Part shown: one piece after another, positions 1 through 5,572 of the stretch
Position numbering within the stretch: the first letter of the stretch is position 1
Layout of the letters: each line of letters starts with the position of its first letter
NCBI GenBank assembly: GCA_025356795.1
Contig: JANXRR010000407.1
Location: forward strand, 1-9,670
Direction: 5' to 3'
DNA: 9,670 nucleotides
Source: Bacteroidia bacterium
GTDB lineage: Bacteria; Bacteroidota; Bacteroidia; Cytophagales; Cyclobacteriaceae
Notes under the pieces: model-generated
Seen by the model: the letters and a program-made list of their open reading frames with translations, nothing else
The model's database searches: none
Told to the model about the DNA's origin: nothing
Made by a program: the position numbers and the translations under genes

Positions 1-7
1 ATGAAGC

Positions 8-310
8 ATGAAGAATCCTTTTGAGAATTTAGATAAGGTATTGGAGCATAGAATGCGTTTGCAAATTATGTCTGTGTTGGTGGCAAATGACTCTTATGAT
101 TTTAACACACTCAAAGAATTGCTGAATGTTACGGATGGAAATTTGGCAACTAACATGAAAACCCTTGAGCGTGAAAAATACATCTTTGTCAGCAAATCAT
201 TTATTGACAACAAGCCAAATACAAGATATAAAGCTACAGACAGCGGGCGAGCCTCTTTTAAAAAACACCTCGATGGAATGGAGGAAGTAATAAGACAGCA
301 GAAGAATTAA
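8..310 (+). CDS. Winged-helix transcriptional regulator (HTH_34-like) next to creD
   Basis: A 100-residue protein that is essentially one winged helix-turn-helix domain. Residues 9-25 (LDKVLEHRMRLQIMSVL) form the first helix typical of MarR/ArsR-like folds. Residues 32-58 hold the turn and recognition helix (VTDGNLATNMKTLE). The stretch around 62-84 (FIDNKPNTRYKATDSGRASF) is the wing, with the family-typical ending T-x-x-G-R. No sensor domain or cysteine pair is visible, so it may respond through a ligand in the dimer interface or by protein contact. In Bacteroidota, small regulators of this type often sit directly before creD, as here with a 51-base gap, and probably control it. The ATG at 8 gives the complete domain; an ATG at position 1 in another frame hits a stop after seven codons. 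Any promoter lies outside the window. The family is confident; the regulated target is inferred. Confidence 0.85.
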   Translation: MKNPFENLDKVLEHRMRLQIMSVLVANDSYDFNTLKELLNVTDGNLATNMKTLEREKYIFVSKSFIDNKPNTRYKATDSGRASFKKHLDGMEEVIRQQKN

Positions 311-326
311 AAAAATTTGCCCTTTA

Positions 327-349
327 ACTTTTAAAACAAAAGTACTTTT
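327..349. promoter_or_regulatory. Candidate operator between the winged-helix regulator and creD
   Basis: The gap contains three copies of the half-site ACTTTT: direct at 327-332, inverted as AAAAGT at 338-343, direct again at 344-349. The last two abut to form a perfect 12-bp palindrome, AAAAGTACTTTT (338-349), and the first pair is an inverted repeat with a 5-base spacer. TACTTTTA at 343-350 also resembles a Bacteroidota -7 box (TAnnTTTG) with one mismatch, so a bound protein would cover a possible creD promoter. A TTTG at 316-319 is 23 bases upstream of it, which is longer than the usual 19 or so. Binding by the upstream regulator is an inference from position and symmetry. Confidence 0.5.
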
Positions 350-361
350 AAATTTATAATT

Positions 362-1744
362 ATGGAAACACAAAACACACACAACCTTCTCGAAAAATTT
401 AACAATTGGATGAAAGAATCAATCTCAATTAAATTGATGTCAATTGGGGTACTCATTCTGATTTTATTGATCCCATCGTCATGGATTCAGTCTCTTATGG
501 TGGAGCGGCAACAAAGGGCAACGTCAGTAACGGATGAAGTATCTGATAAATGGGCGAACGCACAAAATATTACAGGCCCCGTGTTGGTTATTCCATTTAC
601 CAAACGCGAGAAAATTGACAAAGGAAAAGATGGAATTGAAATTCGGGAATGGACAGAAAGAGCATTTTTTTTACCAGAGAAGTTTTTATCCTACGGGAAA
701 GTTATACCAGAAAAACTTCATCGGGGAATTTTCGATGTTGCAGTTTATGAGTCGACCATAGAATTATCGTCAACTTTCAAAACTCCCGACTTTGAAAAAT
801 TAAGTATTTCGCAGGAAGATGTACATTGGAAGGAAGCCTCACTGTTGATAGGAATAAGTGACCTGAGGGGTATCAGTAAGAATCCTGCTATTCTAGTTGG
901 TGGAGTTGAATTATCAGGCGAACCTTCCAATAGCTTAGGCATAAATACTTCAAAGCGAAATAATTCTAATACAACTCCAGAAAAGCTCAATGAAAACGGA
1001 ATTATTGTAAAATTGCCTTGGCTGTTAAAGGAAGATTTTAAAGAAGAAGTAAAAGCACAATTTCAATTAAGGGGCAGCTCTCTTTTATATTTTGCTCCCG
1101 TAGGAAAAACAACCCACATTCGTTTAGAAGGACCCTAGGCAAGTCCAAGTTTTGATGGAAGTTTTCTTCCTACAACTCGCGAACTATCAGAAACGGGTTT
1201 TAAGGCACAGTGGAATATTCTTCATTACAACCGCCCTTTTTCCCAGCAATGGACTGAAGGAAATCAAACTATATCTAATTCAAATTTTGGTGTTCGACTT
1301 TTAATACCAGTTGATCAATACCAAAAAAGCATTCGCACCGCCAAATATGGGCAACTAATAATACTACTGACTTTTATCTCGCTCTTTATGGTGGAGATAA
1401 TGAAAAGGATTAGAATCCATCCCTTTCAATACATATTAATTGGCTCTGCGCTAATAATTTATTACACTTTGCTGCTTTCGTTGTCAGAACATTTAGGATA
1501 TAACGTGGCGTATGTACTATCAAGTGTTGCAACAGTTATATTGATAAGCCTGTATTCATTAACTTTCTTAGAGACGAAAAAACTAGCGCTCATACTTAGT
1601 AGCCTATTGTTTTTCTTTTACTCTTTTGTCTACGTAATAATTCAATTACAAGATTATTCACTGTTGCTTGGCAGCATAGGTCTCTTCTTGGTTATTTCGA
1701 TGATTATGTACTTTTCAAAAAACGTAAAATGGTATAAAGAATAG
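362..1744 (+). pseudogene. creD: creD, inner membrane protein CreD, interrupted by one in-frame TAG
   Basis: CreD-family inner-membrane protein whose reading frame runs 362-1744 (about 460 codons, close to the E. coli CreD length of about 450) but is broken at codon 259 by TAG (1136-1138). The N-terminal part has one transmembrane helix (about residues 24-45, SIKLMSIGVLILILLIPSSW) followed by the family signature ERQQRA...ITGPVLVIPF and a large periplasmic domain. After the stop the same frame continues without another stop: ASPSFDGSFLP, then about five transmembrane helices beginning near 1350 and including IHPFQYILIG. Family members usually carry tryptophan just before the (S)PSF-x-G-FLP stretch, so TGG to TAG is the simplest explanation. 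TAG also ends this gene at 1744 and ends the coiled-coil gene at 7037, so TAG is not reassigned here. As read, the product is 258 residues and lacks the C-terminal membrane domain. CreD belongs to the CreBC regulon in enterobacteria; its biochemical role is poorly known. Confidence 0.85.
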
Positions 1745-1753
1745 TTGTTTAGT

Positions 1754-1786
1754 AAAAGGAAAAGGCAAGAGAGGCCTTTTCCTTTT
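1754..1786. terminator. Bidirectional rho-independent terminator between creD and pruA
   Basis: A perfect 13-bp stem: AAAAGGAAAAGGC (1754-1766) pairs with GCCTTTTCCTTTT (1774-1786), closing a 7-base loop. The T-rich end TTTTGTTT follows on the + strand, and the mirrored arm ends in TTTT on the - strand. It lies between the converging ends of creD (1744) and pruA (1798), so it can serve both. Confidence 0.85.
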
Positions 1787-1797
1787 GTTTATAATTA

Positions 1798-3429
1798 TTA
1801 ATCCTTATCCAAAAAAGGGTATCGATAATCAGTTGGAGTTACAAAGGTTTCTTTAATGGTGCGCAAGGAAGTCCAACGGAGTAAGTTCACTTTGGCTCCC
1901 GCCTTGTCATTAGTTCCACTTCCCCTGGCCCCTCCAAAAGGCTGTTGACCCACTACTGCTCCCGTGCATTTATCATTTATATAAAAATTGCCTGCAGAGT
2001 TTCTGAGCTTTTGTGTGGCCAATTCAATGGCATAACGATCGCGGGAAATAATGGAGCCGGTCAATGCGTAAGGCGAAGTATTGTCAACTAGTTCTAATGT
2101 TTGTTCAAAATTTTCTGCGTGATAAACATAAATTGTTACCACGGGGCCGAAAATCTCTTCACACATAGTGACGGACGAAGGGTCTTTACTGACAATCACC
2201 GTTGGCTCAATGAAATAGCCTTTCGTTTTATCATAAGTGCCTCCAGCTATTATTTCGTTCAATGGATTCTGTCTTGCTTTTTCAATGTAACCAGCAATTC
2301 TGTCAAAAGCTTTTTCGTCAATTACGGCATTAATAAAATTGCTAAAATCTTCGGTTGGTCCAATGTTAAAACTCTTTACGTCATTCATTAAAAAGTTCTT
2401 TACTTCTTCCCAAATGTTGGAGGGAATGTAACATCGTGAAGCGGCTGAACATTTTTGACCTTGGTATTCAAATGCTCCTCTGCTGATGGCCGTTGAAACC
2501 TCTTTTGCATTAGCACTTTTGTGCACCATGATAAAATCCTTGCCACCAGTTTCGCCCACAATTCTTGGGTATGAGCGATACTTATGAATGTTCTGTCCTA
2601 TCGTTTTCCACATATTTTGAAACACACTGGTGCTTCCTGTAAAGTGAATGCCGGCAAATTCTTTATGGTCAAAAATATAATTTCCAGCAATTAGTCCATC
2701 AACATAAATGAGGTTGATTACACCATCGGGTAAACCAGCCTCTTTTAGTATTTGCATGAACACATTGGCTGAATAGATTTGAGAATAAGAAGGTTTCCAT
2801 ACCACGGTATTTCCCATCATAGCCATGCTAGCCGGCAAATTTCCACCAATAGCGGTAAAGTTAAAAGGAGTAACTGCGAAGGTAAATCCTTCCAATGGTC
2901 TGTATTCTAATCTGTTCCAAATGCCGGGAGCCGATTCGGGCTGTTCGCGGTAAATCTCGCTCATAAAATGCACGTTGAAGCGCAGGAAATCGATTAGTTC
3001 ACAGGCGGCATCAATCTCCGCTTGATACACATTTTTGGATTGGCCGAGCATGGTTGCGGCATTCATGACATAACGATACGGCCCAGCAAGCAAATCAGCG
3101 GCCTTCAAAAAAATACTTGCTCTATTTTCCCATGATAAATTCGCCCATAATTCTTTAGCTCCCAATGCTGAGTTAACAGCTTGCTCTACATGACTTACGT
3201 TGCCTTCATAAAAATATCCAAGAATGTGTTGGTGATCATGGGGAGGAGTTAATGTCTTTTTATTTTCTGTGCGAACTTCTTGCTCGCCAATATACATGGG
3301 TATATCGGCTACTTTTGAACGGGCATCTTCCAATGCTTTCTTTAATAAAGCGCGTTCTTTTGAGCCTGAAGCATATGACAATACAGGTTCATTTTTCGGA
3401 TAAGGAATAGAGAAAAATCCAGTTGACAT
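1798..3429 (-). CDS. pruA: L-glutamate gamma-semialdehyde (1-pyrroline-5-carboxylate) dehydrogenase
   Basis: NAD-dependent aldehyde dehydrogenase that oxidises L-glutamate 5-semialdehyde (open form of 1-pyrroline-5-carboxylate) to glutamate, the second step of proline degradation. All 543 residues are present, the usual length of the stand-alone bacterial form related to ALDH4A1. Visible landmarks are the N-terminal family stretch PYPKNEPVLSYASGSKER (10-26), FNFTAIGG with the oxyanion Asn190, WKPS (211-214) for cofactor binding, FTGS (263-266), VGETGGKD with general base Glu293, GQKCSAASR with catalytic Cys327, EEIFGPV (424-430) and the C-terminal QPFGGARGSGTNDKAG (496-511). The ATG at 3429 matches the family N terminus. 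No proline dehydrogenase gene is next to it in this window. The upstream yjjG/arsR pair is on the same strand 44 bases away, so co-transcription is possible, but a perfect palindrome in the gap suggests separate control. Confidence 0.97.
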   Translation of the reverse strand: MSTGFFSIPYPKNEPVLSYASGSKERALLKKALEDARSKVADIPMYIGEQEVRTENKKTLTPPHDHQHILGYFYEGNVSHVEQAVNSALGAKELWANLSWENRASIFLKAADLLAGPYRYVMNAATMLGQSKNVYQAEIDAACELIDFLRFNVHFMSEIYREQPESAPGIWNRLEYRPLEGFTFAVTPFNFTAIGGNLPASMAMMGNTVVWKPSYSQIYSANVFMQILKEAGLPDGVINLIYVDGLIAGNYIFDHKEFAGIHFTGSTSVFQNMWKTIGQNIHKYRSYPRIVGETGGKDFIMVHKSANAKEVSTAISRGAFEYQGQKCSAASRCYIPSNIWEEVKNFLMNDVKSFNIGPTEDFSNFINAVIDEKAFDRIAGYIEKARQNPLNEIIAGGTYDKTKGYFIEPTVIVSKDPSSVTMCEEIFGPVVTIYVYHAENFEQTLELVDNTSPYALTGSIISRDRYAIELATQKLRNSAGNFYINDKCTGAVVGQQPFGGARGSGTNDKAGAKVNLLRWTSLRTIKETFVTPTDYRYPFLDKD

Positions 3430-3432
3430 GTT

Positions 3433-3446
3433 CTATTAATTAATAG
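3433..3446. repeat. Perfect 14-bp palindrome just before the pruA start
   Basis: CTATTAATTAATAG reads the same on both strands and ends 4 bases before the pruA start codon (3429, - strand), inside the 44-base gap to the HAD gene. It is pure A/T apart from the terminal C/G. In AT-rich intergenic DNA such palindromes can arise by chance. Its position over the presumed ribosome loading site would suit an operator or translational control, but nothing more supports that. Confidence 0.4.
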
Positions 3447-3473
3447 TTAATGGTAAAATTAGCATTTCTTAGT

Positions 3474-4172
3474 TTAGAGAATAGAAAGCAATTGATTAAG
3501 TGATTGAATTTCATAATGTACATTTTCGCTATGCATCGTTTTATGTGGGTTAAAATAGACAGCATCTATGGCGGCATTTTTTGCGCCACCAATATCGGTT
3601 ATAAGATTATCACCAATCATAATTGCTTGGTGTGGAGTAAACCCGCTTTTGCTTAGAGCATAATGAAAAATTTCTTTTGCTGGTTTCTTATGCCCCGCCT
3701 TTTGCGAAGTTACTACTTCTAAAAAATACTTTTCGATTCCGCTCGATGCTAGTTTGGTACTTTGTATTTCATCAAAACCATTGGTAATTATATACAACGG
3801 ATAGTTGGCATGGAAGAGATAGTCTAACATATCCTTAGCTCCTGGCATGAGGTTTTTCTTTTTAGGAGACTCATTTATGTAATCATCAGAAAGTTGGAGC
3901 GACAAAGTATAATTATCGACTCCCATTTTTTTTAATATTCTATCAAAGCGTTCAAAGCGAATAATATCGCGATGGATTTCTCCTTTATCGTATCGGTCCC
4001 ACAAATTGGTATTTATAGAAACGAAGGTGGAATGGAAAGCTTCAAACGTTTCTACACCAAAATCTTTTAGCTGGTAACTATGGTATAATTCATGGAGTGC
4101 TTCGGCACAGTTGGTTTCGTAATCCCATAAGGTATGATCTAAGTCGAAAAGAACGCACTTGTAGTGTGGCAT
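3474..4172 (-). CDS. HAD-superfamily hydrolase, YjjG-type non-canonical pyrimidine nucleotidase
   Basis: A complete 232-residue HAD phosphatase. Motif I is DLDHTLWDY with nucleophile Asp10 and acid/base Asp12. Motif II is IITNGF with Thr130. The motif III lysine is Lys163 in GHKKPAKEIF. Motif IV is IGDNLITDIGGA with Asp188 and Asp193 binding Mg2+. The helical cap between residues 17 and 95 is the C1 type of the YjjG / HAD-IA group. E. coli YjjG is a 5'-nucleotidase that removes phosphate from modified pyrimidine nucleotides (house cleaning), and it also acts on UMP and dTMP. The length and the motif spacing fit that group well, but substrate cannot be read from sequence alone. It starts one base after the arsR stop (TGATATG), so the two genes are almost certainly translated from one transcript. 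Confidence 0.88.
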   Translation of the reverse strand: MPHYKCVLFDLDHTLWDYETNCAEALHELYHSYQLKDFGVETFEAFHSTFVSINTNLWDRYDKGEIHRDIIRFERFDRILKKMGVDNYTLSLQLSDDYINESPKKKNLMPGAKDMLDYLFHANYPLYIITNGFDEIQSTKLASSGIEKYFLEVVTSQKAGHKKPAKEIFHYALSKSGFTPHQAIMIGDNLITDIGGAKNAAIDAVYFNPHKTMHSENVHYEIQSLNQLLSIL

Positions 4173-4173
4173 A

Positions 4174-4560
4174 TCAAAGTTGAGACAAAGGTTTTAATTT
4201 TAGTTTATACAAGGCCAACTCTCGATTGGTGTAAAGTGTTTTGAAAATTTGCTGGTCTTGATTTAACAGTGGGTCGCGCATCAAGAATTGTAGAATTTGC
4301 TTTACTATATCATATACTTCATCTTTAAGTTGATAAAACACCCACTGGTTTAATTTTCTGGTGGAAAGAATGCCAGAATTTTTTAAGTAGAGGAGATGGC
4401 GTGAGGTTTTAGTCTGGGAAAATTCTAGAATTCTTTCCAGATCGGTTATGCACATTTCACCATTTGTAAAAATCAGGTTTAAAATGCGCAGGCGAGAGCT
4501 ATCAGAGCAAGCCAAAAAAATTTGTGCTCCTGGTTCTATGTTGAAGTGTTTTAGCCGCAT
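4174..4560 (-). CDS. ArsR-family winged-helix repressor without the classic metal motif
   Basis: From the ATG at 4560 the product is 128 residues (MRLKHFNIEPGAQIF...). The ArsR fold is clear: SDSSRLRILNLI in helix 2-3, ITDLERILEFSQTKTSRHLLYL as the helix-turn-helix, and LNQWVFYQL in the wing. The metal box ELCVCDL of arsenic and cadmium sensors reads EMCITDL here, so the second cysteine is gone; the only other cysteine is in FLACSDSS. It therefore probably senses something other than As/Cd or binds constitutively. A longer version could begin at ATG 4578 (six extra residues, MQQVFF), but that codon overlaps the dyad at 4577-4614 and adds residues unlike the family start, so I prefer 4560. It heads an operon with the YjjG-type HAD gene and lies divergent to the gene at 4660. 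Confidence 0.88.
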   Translation of the reverse strand: MRLKHFNIEPGAQIFLACSDSSRLRILNLIFTNGEMCITDLERILEFSQTKTSRHLLYLKNSGILSTRKLNQWVFYQLKDEVYDIVKQILQFLMRDPLLNQDQQIFKTLYTNRELALYKLKLKPLSQL

Positions 4561-4576
4561 GAAAAAAACTTGTTGC

Positions 4577-4614
4577 AAGATAGGAAAAAGACTTCGCGAG
4601 GTGCATCCTATCTT
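4577..4614. promoter_or_regulatory. 38-bp dyad, candidate ArsR operator in the divergent promoter region
   Basis: Outer arms AAGATAGGA (4577-4585) and TCCTATCTT (4606-4614) are a perfect 9-bp inverted repeat. Nested almost exactly in the centre is ACTTCGCGAGGT (4591-4602), a 12-bp near-palindrome (10 of 12 bases symmetric) around the perfect core TCGCGA. The arm centres are about 29 bp apart, near three helical turns. The element starts 17 bases upstream of the preferred arsR start and ends 45 bases before the divergent gene at 4660, so it could control both. On the - strand the proximal arm contains TATCTTGC, close to a -7 box, so binding would block transcription of arsR-yjjG. ArsR repressors bind dyads in their own promoters; the link here is inferred. 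Confidence 0.5.
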
Positions 4615-4642
4615 AATAAGCTACTATTTTAATCTAAATCTC

Positions 4643-4650
4643 TATCTTTG
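4643..4650 (+). promoter_or_regulatory. -7 promoter element (TATCTTTG) for the gene at 4660
   Basis: TATCTTTG matches the Bacteroidota -7 consensus TAnnTTTG exactly. No good TTTG is seen 18-21 bases upstream, so only half of the promoter is recognisable. It ends 9 bases before the ATG at 4660. If it is used, the transcript would start only a few bases before that ATG and have almost no 5' leader. Confidence 0.45.
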
Positions 4651-4659
4651 AATAATTAA

Positions 4660-5301
4660 ATGTGTGATTTGAGCCGCCTTCTAAAAACAGTTTTCTTTTT
4701 TTCAATCCTTATCATTTTCGGAATTAATTCTGCTGTTTGTCAAAACCAGAAAAGAATAATTCAACTCTCTGGAATTGTACTTGGCCCAGATAGCATGTCG
4801 GTAGTGCCGGGGGCTCATATTTATGTGCCCAAAGCAGGCCGTGGAACTACAACCAACCGCACCGGTTTTTTTTCTATGCCGGTATTGGTAGGCGATAGTG
4901 TGGTAATCAGTTTTGTAGGATATGAAAGGCAGCATTACGTAGTGCCCAAAAATGCAAATGAATATCAAACCATTATTATTGAAATGATTGAAGACGCTAC
5001 CTTCTTGAAGGAAATTACTGTTATGCCCTTTCCAACGGAGGAAGTTTTTAAAGAAGCTGTACTTGCCATGAACATACCAATGGATGACAATGGAATTGAT
5101 AAACGTAATTTGAATTCAGAATTAATGGCACTAATGCTCCGCACAACGCCCATGGATGGAGCCGCTAATTATCGGTATTATATGGATCAATATCCGGGGT
5201 CAATTAATGATAAGTTTAGTGCCCGTACCAATCCCTTCCTGAATGTTTTCAATTGGGTAAATTTTATTCGACAGCTTAAAAAGGATAAGAAGAACAAATA
5301 A
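4660..5301 (+). CDS. Exported protein with one carboxypeptidase-like regulatory domain
   Basis: A 213-residue protein with a signal peptide: hydrophobic core VFFFSILIIFGI (11-22), then INSAVC and a likely cut before Gln28, a common Bacteroidota export ending. No acceptable lipobox is seen. Residues 34-108 form a CarbopepD_reg_2-type beta sandwich (LSGIVLG...VPGAHIYVP, TTTNRTGFFSMPV, VVISFVGYE, IIEM), the fold found at the N terminus of SusC/TonB receptors. Here there is no plug or barrel: a short domain of unknown function (about 115-213) follows, with EEVFKEAVLAM, RTTPMDGAANYRYYM and NPFLNVFNWVNFIRQLK. I believe this two-part architecture recurs in Bacteroidota as a stand-alone envelope protein. 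Start: ATG 4660 is the obvious codon, but TTG at 4669 would also leave a full signal peptide. No function is assigned; it is divergent to arsR and may share its operator. Confidence 0.82.
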   Translation: MCDLSRLLKTVFFFSILIIFGINSAVCQNQKRIIQLSGIVLGPDSMSVVPGAHIYVPKAGRGTTTNRTGFFSMPVLVGDSVVISFVGYERQHYVVPKNANEYQTIIIEMIEDATFLKEITVMPFPTEEVFKEAVLAMNIPMDDNGIDKRNLNSELMALMLRTTPMDGAANYRYYMDQYPGSINDKFSARTNPFLNVFNWVNFIRQLKKDKKNK

Positions 5302-5336
5302 ATCGTTAGTCATTTTTTTGCAAATTGTACTGTCGG

Positions 5337-5348
5337 TTTTTTTTTTTT
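5337..5348 (+). other. 12-base T tract after the carboxypeptidase-like gene
   Basis: A run of 12 T lies 35 bases after the stop at 5301 in a T-rich gap. I find no convincing stem immediately before it, so it is not a standard intrinsic terminator, although it may still promote release. The rest of the 271-base gap (5302-5572) holds a promoter candidate and hairpins listed separately, and no convincing gene. Confidence 0.3.
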
Positions 5349-5378
5349 GGTAGAACTCACGAATCATTTTTTTTATTT

Positions 5379-5409
5379 CTTGCTGGTTTAAACTCTTTTC
5401 TCATCTTTG
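5379..5409 (+). promoter_or_regulatory. Candidate MATE promoter, overlapping an inverted repeat
   Basis: CTTG (5379-5382), a spacer of exactly 19 bases, then CATCTTTG (5402-5409): this is the Bacteroidota TTTG-N19-TAnnTTTG layout with one mismatch in each box. The boxes overlap an 11-bp inverted repeat with one mismatch, GCTGGTTTAAA (5382-5392) and TTTGAACCAGC (5406-5416). A regulator bound there would cover both boxes. Transcription would begin near 5416, giving the MATE gene a leader of about 155 bases. Confidence 0.45.
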
Positions 5410-5468
5410 AACCAGCATTGCGTAAGCATGCAAAAAGTTAGCCTATGATCTCCTTATTTTAAATCTTC

Positions 5469-5523
5469 TTGTTGTCACTATTTCTGGCCTAATCAGGCGG
5501 CAACAATAACTTCTAATAGAAGT
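5469..5523 (+). other. Foldable mRNA leader upstream of the MATE gene
   Basis: Two hairpins can form in the presumed leader. The first is an outer stem TTGTTG (5469-5474) with CAACAA (5501-5506), enclosing an inner stem GCCT (5487-5490) with AGGC (5495-5498) around a 4-base loop. The second is ACTTCT (5509-5514) with AGAAGT (5518-5523) around a 3-base loop. They are separated by 2 bases and end 49 bases before the start codon. Some MATE genes elsewhere are riboswitch-controlled, but I do not recognise a known riboswitch consensus here. Confidence 0.3.
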
Positions 5524-5572
5524 ATCTTCAGTTATTTAAGTATAATTCCATTTATTTAAAACAAACAAGCTC

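Noticed and set aside
1388..1744. Separate 118-residue membrane protein starting at ATG 1388
   Set aside because: It is the C-terminal membrane domain of creD in the same frame; homologous sequence continues upstream of this ATG to the TAG at 1136, so it is not an independent gene.
5428..5462. Two tiny overlapping upstream frames (6 and 5 residues, joined at ATGA) in the MATE leader
   Set aside because: They are too short to judge, lack a codon pattern suggesting attenuation, and are expected by chance in AT-rich sequence.
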